Part shown: positions 21,237 to 28,829 of the stretch, piece by piece | Numbering within the stretch: the stretch's first letter is position 1 | Layout: every line of letters begins with the position of its first letter | From: Collinsella sp. | GTDB taxonomy: Bacteria; Actinomycetota; Coriobacteriia; Coriobacteriales; Coriobacteriaceae | Direction: 5' to 3' | Length of the DNA stretch: 31,223 nucleotides | Assembly (NCBI GenBank): GCA_019425015.1 | Contig: JAHYYJ010000017.1 | Coordinates: 1-31,223 of the forward strand | Made by a program: the position numbers and the translations under genes | Notes under the pieces: generated by a model | Databases searched by the model: none | What the model saw: only the letters and a program-made list of their open reading frames with translations | Told to the model about the DNA's origin: nothing

Positions 21237-22190
21237 CTAGTTGCCCGATGTCGTGCCTTGGCTTGAACTGTCAGATGCCGTGCCGGACGCGGTTCCGCTC
21301 GAGCTGTTGGTGTTGCTGTTGTCGGTAGATCCCGTGCCCGATGTATTGCCGCTCGTCTGGTCGCCCGTCCTCGGCTGCGAGCTGTCAGTCGTTTGGCTTG
21401 AGTCGGTCGTGCCGGATTGCGTACCGCTGTTGGCCGTAGAGGAATCGGTGCCCTGCGATTGGTTTTGGGTGTTCGAGGACGAATTGGCAGAGGCAGAACT
21501 GTCTTGCGTGTCGTCCGTCTGTGCCTGCTGATCCTGCGACTGGGTGTTGCCATTTGCATCGCTCTCGGTCGTGCGCGACGACAGGATTGGCTCGGGACGC
21601 TCGCCCAGACCCTCACCGGCAGTGGTGATAAGGATGGCACCGGCGCAGGCGATGACCGCGACGATGGCGATGGCGATCGAGAAGATGATGACCTTCTTTT
21701 GCGTCTGGCTGCGCTCTGCCGCCGCCTTGGCGCGCAGGCTGTTGGGGGCGACGCGCGCCGTGGTCGCGCGCCCCGCAATCTGGCGCATCTCCTGCGTGGT
21801 CGCGGCGCCACCCAGGTGCTCCTCGACATTGGGCTCAACGGGCTCGTAGACGCCGGCAGGGTAGTCGGCGGCGGCGTGCGTACCTTTGAGGGCTTCGGCG
21901 CTGGCAGAGATAAAGTGGCGGTAGACCTGCGAGGACACAACGGTGATGACCGAGCTCACGGCGGCACCAATTACTGAACCAGCGATACCAATCTTGGAGG
22001 CAAGCGCCACGCTCGTGGCGGCAGCTGCGGCGCCGGCGATGATCTGGGGAATGGAAATGTCATCGAACAGGCCCTTTTTGGGCGCGATGGCCATGGTCTG
22101 TCCGATGGAATGGTTCTCGTGCACGCCGTTGTTGAGCGATGCCGGCGTCATGACGCGCGTGCGCGGCGCGTCGGTGTACTTGGTTGTCAT
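21237..22190 (-). CDS. Membrane protein with a Ser/Thr/Asn-rich C-terminal tail, function unknown
   Basis: 317 residues. Residues about 48-90 are a Gly/Ala-rich hydrophobic region (IIAGAAAAATSVALASKIGI, then SVIGAAVSSVITVV) that could cross the membrane once or twice as a glycine-zipper type segment. A polar stretch follows, then a clear membrane helix at about 167-190 (VIIFSIAIAIVAVIACAGAI). From about 200 to the end the sequence is low-complexity Ser, Thr, Asn, Gln, Gly and Asp, as in exposed, possibly glycosylated tails. There is no sortase motif. ATG 22190 has GGGAGGACCCCGT upstream. No family recognised. Confidence 0.75.
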   Translation of the reverse strand: MTTKYTDAPRTRVMTPASLNNGVHENHSIGQTMAIAPKKGLFDDISIPQIIAGAAAAATSVALASKIGIAGSVIGAAVSSVITVVSSQVYRHFISASAEALKGTHAAADYPAGVYEPVEPNVEEHLGGAATTQEMRQIAGRATTARVAPNSLRAKAAAERSQTQKKVIIFSIAIAIVAVIACAGAILITTAGEGLGERPEPILSSRTTESDANGNTQSQDQQAQTDDTQDSSASANSSSNTQNQSQGTDSSTANSGTQSGTTDSSQTTDSSQPRTGDQTSGNTSGTGSTDNSNTNSSSGTASGTASDSSSQGTTSGN

Positions 22191-22364
22191 ACGGGGTCCT
22201 CCCGGTGTAAATCTGCTTCGTTTCGTGTAGCCATCAGGGTACCCACCAGATGTGAATCGTACGTGACATTTAACAGATACCATCAACTCATCAAGGGGGC
22301 CTGCTGTCTTTGGTGCAATAGCTTGATGCTAAACTGGATTTATGTTTGCGAGGTGGTTTACGTG

Positions 22365-22583
22365 ATGTACCCGTATATGACATTCGAAGATGGAACCGAG
22401 GTCATTCATTCTGACCTGATTACAGATGGCGATATCGAAAAGGTTATCGTGCATTTTGAGCGACCGACGGCAGAGGGCTTCGACTCCGCTCGTTGTGAGT
22501 TGCCTTCCTGTTCGTGGACTGACTGGGAAGGGCATTTTACTCAGAGTGAAAAACGAGCTTTCGAAGAGTGTCTGAGCAAATAA
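22365..22583 (+). CDS. Small hypothetical protein
   Basis: 72 residues beginning MYPYMTFEDGTEVIHSDLI, with a conserved-looking core VIVHFERPTAEGFDSARCELP and an acidic C-terminus. I do not recognise a named family. It has no signal peptide or membrane helix. The start is ATG 22365 or the GTG directly before it at 22362; GAGGTGG lies six to nine bases upstream. The protein looks like a complete folded unit, not a fragment. It is the first plus-strand gene before the AT-rich DUF2087-MFS pair. Confidence 0.65.
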   Translation: MYPYMTFEDGTEVIHSDLITDGDIEKVIVHFERPTAEGFDSARCELPSCSWTDWEGHFTQSEKRAFEECLSK

Positions 22584-22589
22584 TTCTGA

Positions 22590-22636
22590 TTAGTTCGAGT
22601 TTAGTTCGAATAAAGAAGCTGAATGCGATGAACTAA
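22590..22636. repeat. Repeated TTAGTTC motifs upstream of the DUF2087 gene
   Basis: TTAGTTCGA occurs at 22590-22598 and 22601-22609, 11 bases apart (one helical turn), and GAACTAA, its inverse, at 22630-22636. Spacing and location upstream of the DUF2087-MFS operon suggest regulator binding sites. A direct repeat GCGTATG (22638-22644 and 22662-22668) follows. Confidence 0.4.
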
Positions 22637-22683
22637 AGCGTATGCATTTTTAGTATTAGATGCGTATGAAATGGAGGATGTGA

Positions 22684-22965
22684 ATGGATGAGCTAATAGA
22701 CTTTAAAAAACGATTTCTCAAGAATGGCGAGCTGGTTTCAATTCCAAAAAAGGAAAGCTATAAAAGAATCATGCTGCTATGGGCCGTCTCTTTCTTTGAA
22801 TTAAATACAAGTTATACGGAGCTTCAGGTTAATCGTGTGCTGTCACAGCTCTATCCTGATTATGCCGTGTTGAGGCGGTACTTGGTTGATTATGGATTCC
22901 TATTAAGGGATGAACGAGGCCTGAAATACGAGGTTAATCGTGATGTTCACGGTATTGAGAGCTAG
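22684..22965 (+). CDS. DUF2087 domain protein, probable regulator
   Basis: 93 residues matching the DUF2087 pattern: an N-terminal FLKNGELVSIPKKESYKRIMLLWAV, then TSYTELQVNRVLSQLYPDYAVLRRYLVDYGFLLRDERGLKYE. Such domains are often fused to or near ArsR-type HTH regulators and look like a winged helix; here it stands alone. ATG 22684 has GGAGG six bases upstream. The end overlaps the MFS transporter start, so the two are co-expressed and it may control the transporter. Codon use is clearly AT-richer than in most of the window. Confidence 0.8.
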   Translation: MDELIDFKKRFLKNGELVSIPKKESYKRIMLLWAVSFFELNTSYTELQVNRVLSQLYPDYAVLRRYLVDYGFLLRDERGLKYEVNRDVHGIES

Positions 22966-24127
22966 CCGTCCGGTTCGGGTCCTATATATTGCTAGAGGGA
23001 TAAGCGAAATAGGCAATTGGTGTGCGAATATTGCTTTGCCAATGCTGATTTACGAGGTAACTCACGATGTTTCTGCAACTGCTTTGATGGTTTGCTGCAG
23101 ATTTGCCCCCTCTCTGTTTTCAGTTGCGCTCGCGCAGCTGCCTCAGAAGATGGGTATCGGGACACTGCAGGCCATGAGATTGGCAGACTTAATTCGCGCG
23201 GGATTATTCGTTTGCTATATTTTTGTTGATAGTAAATGGAGTATGTTTGCTATTACGTGCGCGGTATCGCTTTGCCGAACGGTAGAAATGCCCTGCTTTT
23301 ACTCGTTGTTAAGAGCCAATACGAATAGTATCAATCGCGACGTAATTAATAATTCGTTTGGGTTCCTGCAGAATTTGATGATGGTTCTGGGGCCAGTTGC
23401 CGGCGGTTTTGTTGTCGCTCAATTTGGGGCGGAGGCTGTTCTTGCATTAGACGCGCTTTCTTTTGCCGCGTCGTTCTGGTTGCTGCGAGATGTTCCGTCG
23501 GTTATCGAGGTTAATGATAAAGAGGGAATAAGCAAAAATGAAAAAAACAGGACTGCATTTAGCGATCTTAGCGCGAAGCACTTGGCAATTGGTTTCCTAT
23601 TAATCGATATTTCTAGTGGCGTGGCATTCGGCTCTCTGAATTCTCTTTTGCCAGCTATAGCGCAATTGCAATTTGACTCGTCATCGATACAATACGGATT
23701 CCTTCAGAGTAGTCTTACAATCGGACTGTTGTTCGGAAATACAATATATGCTCGTTTAATCAGTGGTTCCGATTGCGTTAAATCATATTGTTTTGTGACG
23801 TATCTTGCGCTCGGTGCGTATCTGGCGTTTGGCTATCGCTATGCGTCTGGGATATCGTTTATTTTCCTTTTTATCGTCGGTGCCGGAAACGCCATTCAAG
23901 ATGTGCTTCTCATAACATCGCTGCAGGATTTGGCGAGAGACGGATCTGAATCGATAAGCCTGTTTTCAATTAGGGAGTCTTTGCAATCGGTTGCTGTTGT
24001 TATTTCAACACTTCTTGTTTCGCTGTTCACGAGCATCGCGATGTTCTCAATTCTCGTTACAGGACTTGGTGTATTTTCAATTATGATGGTAGTTGTGTTT
24101 CAATTGAATTATTTGCGAAAGATGTGA
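22943..24127 (+). CDS. MFS transporter (EntS/MFS_3-like efflux type)
   Basis: About 394 residues with roughly twelve hydrophobic segments and no signal peptide. The N-terminal ARGISEIGNWCANIALPMLIYEVTHD, the loop MRLADLIRAGLF, and NSFGFLQNLMMVLGPVAGGFVVAQFGAEAVLALDALSF match the MFS_3/EntS-like group that exports siderophores, macrolides or other compounds. The start is ATG 22943 (or the adjacent GTG 22940), inside the DUF2087 gene, with GAGG eight bases upstream. Base composition is AT-rich, suggesting recent acquisition. The transported compound is unknown. A 19-bp tandem duplication spans its stop codon. Confidence 0.87.
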   Translation: MFTVLRASRPVRVLYIARGISEIGNWCANIALPMLIYEVTHDVSATALMVCCRFAPSLFSVALAQLPQKMGIGTLQAMRLADLIRAGLFVCYIFVDSKWSMFAITCAVSLCRTVEMPCFYSLLRANTNSINRDVINNSFGFLQNLMMVLGPVAGGFVVAQFGAEAVLALDALSFAASFWLLRDVPSVIEVNDKEGISKNEKNRTAFSDLSAKHLAIGFLLIDISSGVAFGSLNSLLPAIAQLQFDSSSIQYGFLQSSLTIGLLFGNTIYARLISGSDCVKSYCFVTYLALGAYLAFGYRYASGISFIFLFIVGAGNAIQDVLLITSLQDLARDGSESISLFSIRESLQSVAVVISTLLVSLFTSIAMFSILVTGLGVFSIMMVVVFQLNYLRKM

Positions 24128-24157
24128 CGTTGATATGCAGATGTGACGTTGATATGC
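24120..24157. repeat. 19-bp exact tandem duplication across the MFS stop codon
   Basis: AGATGTGACGTTGATATGC is repeated directly at 24120-24138 and 24139-24157. The TGA stop (24125-24127) is in the first copy. It lies near the right edge of the AT-rich island. Confidence 0.85.
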
Positions 24158-24193
24158 CTTAATTTTGAAATACATGCTCTTAGCACAGGTTGG

Positions 24194-24213
24194 CCTCTCA
24201 GTAAACTGGGAGG
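24194..24213 (+). terminator. Weak terminator after the MFS gene
   Basis: CCTCTCAGT and ACTGGGAGG pair with one wobble around AA, followed by TTGCTTT. The remaining bases up to nadE (24214-24280) show no further clear signal. Confidence 0.5.
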
Positions 24214-24280
24214 TTGCTTTGGCTAGTTAGAGATATGTGAACGTCCGTTAGACTGAATCTCAGGGTAGAAGGGGCCTCCA

Positions 24281-26281
24281 GTGTCCAGATCAACAAAGCA
24301 ATGCTGCGTTTCGGCTAATAAGAACGATGGCTTTTTGCGTGTGGCGGCGGCGTCGCCGCGGATTCGCGTGGCCGATGTCGAGGGCAATGCCGAGGTTGCG
24401 CTGGCGGCCGTTCGCGAGGCTGCCGAGCGCGGCGTTCGTGCTCTGGTTTTGCCCGAGCTTAATCTGACTGGCTATACCGCGGCCGATCTGTTCCATAACC
24501 GCACATTACTGCATGCCTGCGAGACCGCACTGGCACATATTCTCGATGAAACCCGCGGGCTGCCGATTGTCTTTACCATCGGTCTTCCCGTTGCAGTTGC
24601 CGAGAGTATCTACAACTGCGCCGCCGTGTGCTGCGCGGGCGAGCTTTTGGGCCTCACGGCCAAAAAGTATCTGCCCAATTACGGTGAGTTTTATGAGCGC
24701 CGCTGGTTTGCTCCGGCGCCCGTAGATTCTGTGTGGGTCGAGTTTGCCGGTCAGGGTCCGGTTCCGCTGGGTTCGGGGCTTGTCTACCGCTGCTGTGATG
24801 AAGGTGCCGAGGATATGGTGCTGGGCGTTGAGGTCTGCGAGGACCTGTGGGTGCCGGCGCCCCCTTCGACCGAGATGGCGCTTGCCGGTGCGACGGTGAT
24901 CCTCAATCCGTCGGCTTCGGACGAGATTATCGGTAAGGCGGATTACCGACGCAGCCTCATATCCAACCAGAGCGCGCGCCTGTACTGCGCCTATGCCTAT
25001 GCGGACGCGAGTGAGGGCGAGTCCACGACCGATATGGTCTTTGCGGGCGAGAACCTCGTCTACGAAAACGGCTCCAAGCTCGCCGCGACCAAACTGCTTA
25101 CCTGCGATATGGCCATCGCCGACGTTGACCTTGACCGCCTGGTTGCCGAGCGCCGTCGCTCGACGACGTGGGCGCGCGCGGACGATGCGCCGGAGGCCAC
25201 GACCGTTGAGTTTTCGTTTGAGGGCGTGCTGGCCAAAGAGCCTGTTCTGCGCGATGCCTGCGATATCGACCGCGTTTTCCCTCGCGCGCCTTTTGTGCCG
25301 GCCGACCACGGCGACCTGGCCGAGCGCTGCGAGACCATCCTCGACCTGCAGACTGCCGGCCTCAAGACCCGCCTTGCCCATACGGGTACCAAGGCTGCAG
25401 TCATCGGTCTTTCGGGCGGCCTGGACTCCACGCTGGCACTGCTTGTAGCCGTGCGTGCCTTCGATGCACTGGGGCTGCCGCGCACGGGCATCACGGCAGT
25501 CTCCATGCCCGGCTTTGGCACGACGCACCGCACTAAGTCGAATGCCGAGTCGCTCGCCCGCGACTTGGGTGTGAGCTTCCGCGAGGTTTCGATCCACGCG
25601 GCTGTGGAGCAGCACTTCAAGGACATTGAGCACGATCCGGCCGTGCAGGACGTAACCTACGAGAACAGCCAGGCGCGCGAACGTACGCAGATTCTGATGG
25701 ACCTGGCCAACCAGGCTGGCGGTTTTGTCATTGGCACGGGCGACCTGTCGGAGCTGGCGCTCGGCTGGGCTACCTATAACGGCGACCACATGAGCATGTA
25801 CGCCGTCAACGCGAGCGTGCCCAAGACGCTTGTGCGCCATCTGGTGCGCTATGCCGCCGATGTCTTTGGCGGGCGCATTGCCGAGGTCTTGCTCGATATC
25901 CTCGATACGCCGGTGTCCCCCGAGCTTCTGCCGCCCACGGGCGACGGCGAGATTGCGCAGAAGACCGAGGATTTGGTGGGCCCCTACGAGTTGCACGACT
26001 ACTTCCTCTACTACCTGCTGCGTTTTGGCTTTGAGCCGGCCAAGATCTACCGCATGGCGCTCAAGAGCTTTGAGGGCGTCTACGATGTCAAGACCGTCCA
26101 CACATGGCTACGTACGTTCTACCGTCGCTTCTTTGCCCAGCAGTTTAAGCGCAGCTGCCTGCCCGATGGTCCCAAGGTGGGTTCGGTGACGCTCAGCCCG
26201 CGCGGCGATTGGCGTATGCCGAGTGACGCAAGCTCACGTCTGTGGCTCGCGCAGATCGACGCCCTCAATCCAATTGACTAA
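24281..26281 (+). CDS. nadE: Glutamine-dependent NAD+ synthase
   Basis: Last step of NAD+ synthesis: amidates deamido-NAD+ using ammonia from glutamine. The N-terminal nitrilase-type glutaminase domain has the catalytic triad Glu59 (LPELNLTGY), Lys128 (AKKYLPNYGEFYERRWF) and Cys186 (VEVCEDLW). The C-terminal synthetase domain has the ATP pyrophosphatase loop SGGLDST from Ser378, GTGDLSELALGWATYNGDHMSMYAVN, and the late PPTGDGEIAQKTEDLVGPYELHDYFLYY region. 666 residues, as in the large two-domain form. GTG 24281 has GAAGGGG upstream, and there is no better later start. High-GC codon use returns here after the island. A hairpin at 26350-26381 follows. Confidence 0.95.
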   Translation: MSRSTKQCCVSANKNDGFLRVAAASPRIRVADVEGNAEVALAAVREAAERGVRALVLPELNLTGYTAADLFHNRTLLHACETALAHILDETRGLPIVFTIGLPVAVAESIYNCAAVCCAGELLGLTAKKYLPNYGEFYERRWFAPAPVDSVWVEFAGQGPVPLGSGLVYRCCDEGAEDMVLGVEVCEDLWVPAPPSTEMALAGATVILNPSASDEIIGKADYRRSLISNQSARLYCAYAYADASEGESTTDMVFAGENLVYENGSKLAATKLLTCDMAIADVDLDRLVAERRRSTTWARADDAPEATTVEFSFEGVLAKEPVLRDACDIDRVFPRAPFVPADHGDLAERCETILDLQTAGLKTRLAHTGTKAAVIGLSGGLDSTLALLVAVRAFDALGLPRTGITAVSMPGFGTTHRTKSNAESLARDLGVSFREVSIHAAVEQHFKDIEHDPAVQDVTYENSQARERTQILMDLANQAGGFVIGTGDLSELALGWATYNGDHMSMYAVNASVPKTLVRHLVRYAADVFGGRIAEVLLDILDTPVSPELLPPTGDGEIAQKTEDLVGPYELHDYFLYYLLRFGFEPAKIYRMALKSFEGVYDVKTVHTWLRTFYRRFFAQQFKRSCLPDGPKVGSVTLSPRGDWRMPSDASSRLWLAQIDALNPID

Positions 26282-26349
26282 GGTTGGCTAAATTGAACCA
26301 ATACGGGGGTTGTAAGCGTTACACTTTTGAAATCTGATGGCCCGTATCG

Positions 26350-26381
26350 CGCGGCGCTCTTGTCGGAGCGCCGCGTTTTTT
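26350..26381 (+). terminator. Terminator or attenuator directly before the aminotransferase gene
   Basis: CGCGGCGCTC (26350-26359) and GAGCGCCGCG (26366-26375) form a perfect ten-base stem, followed by six Ts (26376-26381). The T run ends 18 bases before the aminotransferase ATG, leaving no room for a promoter, so that gene must be read through this hairpin. Confidence 0.8.
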
Positions 26382-26399
26382 ATATCGAAAGGTGGCACC

Positions 26400-27563
26400 A
26401 TGCAGGCATCGCAGCGTCTCGACCGCTTTGGCGCGGAGGTCTTCGCCTCGCTCAACAATAAGCTTCTCGCGCTGAAGGCTCAGGGCAAGACCATTTACAA
26501 CATGAGCGTGGGCACGCCCGACTTTAAGCCGTACGACCACGTGGTCGAGGCGCTCACGCAGGCAGCCCAAGATCCCGAGATGTGGAAGTATGCCCTGCGC
26601 GACCTGCCCGAACTCAAGCAAGCCGTGTGCGATTACTATGAGCGCCGCTTTGGCGTTTCGGGCATTACGCCGTCCATGGTGCAGTCGTGCAACGGCACAC
26701 AGGAGGGCGTGGGCCATTTGGGCCTGGCCCTGCTCGATCCGGGTGACACCATTCTGGTTCCCGATCCGTGCTACCCGGTCTTTGAGGCAGGTGCCAAGAT
26801 CGCCGATGCCAAGCTCGAGTACTATCCGTTGGTTGCCGAGCATAATTACCTGCCCTATGTGGCGGGTATCGATCCCGAGGTTGCCGACCGTGCCAAGTAT
26901 ATGATCGTGTCGCTGCCCGCGAACCCGGTCGGCTCGGTGGGCACGCCCGAGGTCTACGAGGAGATCATCGCTTTCGCCCGCGAGCACGATCTGCTCATCG
27001 TCCATGACAACGCGTACTCCGACATCGTGTTCGACGGCGAGCCGGGTGGCAGCTTCTTGCAGTATCCCGGCGCGCTCGAGGTGGGCGTGGAGTTCTTCTC
27101 GCTCTCCAAGTCGTTTAACGTCACCGGTGCGCGTATCGGCTTTTTGGTCGGCCGCGAGGACGTGGTCTCTGCCTTTGCCAAGCTGCGCGGCCAGATCGAC
27201 TTTGGTATGTTCTTCCCGATCCAGAAGGCTGCTATCGCCTGCCTGAACGGTCCGCGCGATGAGGTCGAGGCGCAGCGTCTGAAGTACCAGGAACGCCGCG
27301 ATGCCCTGTGCGACGGTCTTGAGGGCCTGGGCTGGGAGCGTCCCAACGCGCATGGCTCTATGTTTGTGTGGGCCAAGCTTCCCGGTGGTCGCACCGATTC
27401 CATGGCGTTTTGCGAGGAGCTTATGGAGAAGGCCGGCGTTGTGGTGACGCCGGGCGCGAGCTTTGGCCCTTCGGGCGAGGGGCACGTGCGTATGGCACTG
27501 GTCTTGCCGCCCGATCAGATCGCTTTGGCTGTCGAGGCCATTCGCGAGGCTGGCCTGTATTAG
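26400..27563 (+). CDS. Class I/II PLP-dependent aminotransferase
   Basis: Fold-type I aminotransferase of 387 residues. It shows YNMSVGTPDFKP near the N-terminus, the PLP-contacting NPVGSVGTPE and VHDNAYSDIVFDG, the Schiff-base Lys237 in SLSKSFNVTGARIGFLVG, and the C-terminal Arg of GHVRMALVLP that binds the substrate carboxylate. It is close in pattern to the LL-diaminopimelate/alanine/aspartate aminotransferase cluster, but I cannot fix the substrate. ATG 26400 has GAAAGGTGG upstream; an in-frame ATG at 26337 would place a terminator hairpin inside the coding region and has no Shine-Dalgarno. Expression probably depends on read-through of that hairpin from nadE or from a promoter near 26293-26335. 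Confidence 0.9.
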   Translation: MQASQRLDRFGAEVFASLNNKLLALKAQGKTIYNMSVGTPDFKPYDHVVEALTQAAQDPEMWKYALRDLPELKQAVCDYYERRFGVSGITPSMVQSCNGTQEGVGHLGLALLDPGDTILVPDPCYPVFEAGAKIADAKLEYYPLVAEHNYLPYVAGIDPEVADRAKYMIVSLPANPVGSVGTPEVYEEIIAFAREHDLLIVHDNAYSDIVFDGEPGGSFLQYPGALEVGVEFFSLSKSFNVTGARIGFLVGREDVVSAFAKLRGQIDFGMFFPIQKAAIACLNGPRDEVEAQRLKYQERRDALCDGLEGLGWERPNAHGSMFVWAKLPGGRTDSMAFCEELMEKAGVVVTPGASFGPSGEGHVRMALVLPPDQIALAVEAIREAGLY

Positions 27564-27706
27564 AAACCTATTTCGACCCGTCAATAGCTCGAAACCGATT
27601 TCGTGCAGTTATTTTACGAATTCTGCAAACAATTTCGGTAAACGGTCGATTTTTGGCTGCGAATAGGGGCATAATCAAAGTCCCGATTGGATGTATTGGG
27701 ATTACG

Positions 27707-27739
27707 ACAAGCCGCTCGGGTCGTTCCCGGGCGGCTTGT
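27707..27739 (+). promoter_or_regulatory. ldh leader hairpin
   Basis: ACAAGCCGCTCGGG (27707-27720) and CCCGGGCGGCTTGT (27726-27739) pair with one wobble around a five-base loop, followed by TTGTGG. It lies 25 bases before the ldh start, after a likely -10 (CATAAT, 27670-27675). It may stabilise the mRNA or act as a leaky terminator. Confidence 0.5.
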
Positions 27740-27764
27740 TTGTGGAGAGAGATGGGAGTTTCTA

Positions 27765-28715
27765 ATGGTTAACGAGAAGAAGGTCGCTATTGTCGGCTGC
27801 GGTTTCGTCGGTTCGTCTTCGGCGTTCGCACTGATGCAGAGTGGTCTGTTCTCCGAGATGGTCCTCATCGACGTGGACAAGAACCGTGCCGAGGGTGAGG
27901 CCCTGGATATCGCGCACGGCATGACGTTTGCCGAGCCGATGAAGATCTACGCCGGCGATTATTCCGATGTCGCCGACGCCGCCATGATCGTCGTCACTGC
28001 TGGCGCTGCCCAGAAGCCCGGTGAGACCCGCCTGGACCTGGTCAACAAGAACGTCAGCATCTTCAAGTCCATTATTCCCGAGATTAAGAAGTCCGGCTTC
28101 GACGGCATTCTGTTAATCGTCTCCAACCCGGTCGATGTTCTGACCTACGCCGCCATCAAGATGTCCGGCCTGCCCGAGGGCCACGTCATCGGTTCCGGTA
28201 CCGTGCTCGACACCGGCCGCCTGCAGCAGATGCTTGGTGCCCACGTCGAGGTTGACCCGCGCGATGTCCAGGCCTATGTCATGGGTGAGCACGGCGACTC
28301 CGAGTTCGTCGCTTGGTCCAGCGCTCAGGTTGCCGGCGTTCCGCTGAACACCTTCTGTGAGCTTCACGGCCACCTGGAGCATGAGGCTGCCGAGAAGCGT
28401 ATCGCCGAGGACGTCAAGAACTCCGCCTACACCATCATCGAGAAGAAGCACGCCACCTACTATGGCGTCGCCATGGCCGTCAAGCGCATCTGCACCGCCG
28501 TCATGCGCGATGAGCAGACCGTTCTGCCCGTCTCCTCGCTCATGGTGGGCGAGTATGGCCTGTCCGATCTCGCCATCTCCATGCCGACTGTCGTTGGCCG
28601 CGACGGCGTTGTCTGCCGCGTCCCCGTCCCGCTGGACGATGACGAGCAGCATGAGCTCACCGCTTCCGCCAAGGCCCTCAAGGACATCATCGACAGCGTC
28701 GACTTCTCCTGCTAA
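27765..28715 (+). CDS. ldh: L-lactate dehydrogenase
   Basis: Reduces pyruvate to L-lactate with NADH, regenerating NAD+ in fermentation. The N-terminal Rossmann fold is VAIVGCGFVGSSSAFAL; Asp38-type residue in LIDVDKNRAEGEALDIAHG; substrate Arg in GETRLDLVNKN; IVSNPVDVLTY; catalytic His176 in GEHGDSEF. The specificity loop is AAQKPGETR, with Gln where malate dehydrogenases have Arg, so lactate is favoured. 316 residues, typical. ATG 27765 has GATGGGAG upstream. Strong codon bias. Single gene with a leader hairpin and a terminator at 28749-28782. Confidence 0.95.
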   Translation: MVNEKKVAIVGCGFVGSSSAFALMQSGLFSEMVLIDVDKNRAEGEALDIAHGMTFAEPMKIYAGDYSDVADAAMIVVTAGAAQKPGETRLDLVNKNVSIFKSIIPEIKKSGFDGILLIVSNPVDVLTYAAIKMSGLPEGHVIGSGTVLDTGRLQQMLGAHVEVDPRDVQAYVMGEHGDSEFVAWSSAQVAGVPLNTFCELHGHLEHEAAEKRIAEDVKNSAYTIIEKKHATYYGVAMAVKRICTAVMRDEQTVLPVSSLMVGEYGLSDLAISMPTVVGRDGVVCRVPVPLDDDEQHELTASAKALKDIIDSVDFSC

Positions 28716-28748
28716 ATCAAGCTCGCCAGAGCGAAAAGCTACAATGAA

Positions 28749-28782
28749 GGCGTCCGGGTCCACACGGCCCGGGCGCCTTTTT
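28749..28782 (+). terminator. ldh terminator
   Basis: GGCGTCCGGG (28749-28758) and CCCGGGCGCC (28768-28777) pair with one wobble, followed by five Ts. Confidence 0.85.
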
Positions 28783-28812
28783 GGTGCAAAGTAACCTGAC
28801 CTCAATGCACCA
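28782..28812. repeat. Palindromic repeat with AACCTGACC core, left of the DUF2974 gene
   Basis: TGGTGCA and TGCACCA flank a 17-base centre AAGTAACCTGACCTCAA. The copy at 29995-30025 has the same arms, the same centre length and 13 of 17 identical centre bases. It follows directly on the ldh terminator. Confidence 0.7.
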
Positions 28813-28829
28813 TAGTTGATGGGAGGGCC

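Noticed and set aside
24506..26101. Long open frame antisense to nadE
   Set aside because: Covered by nadE, whose catalytic residues are intact.
26337..26399. Upstream in-frame start for the aminotransferase
   Set aside because: It would encode the terminator hairpin and has no Shine-Dalgarno; considered as a leader peptide but there is no codon bias to support that.
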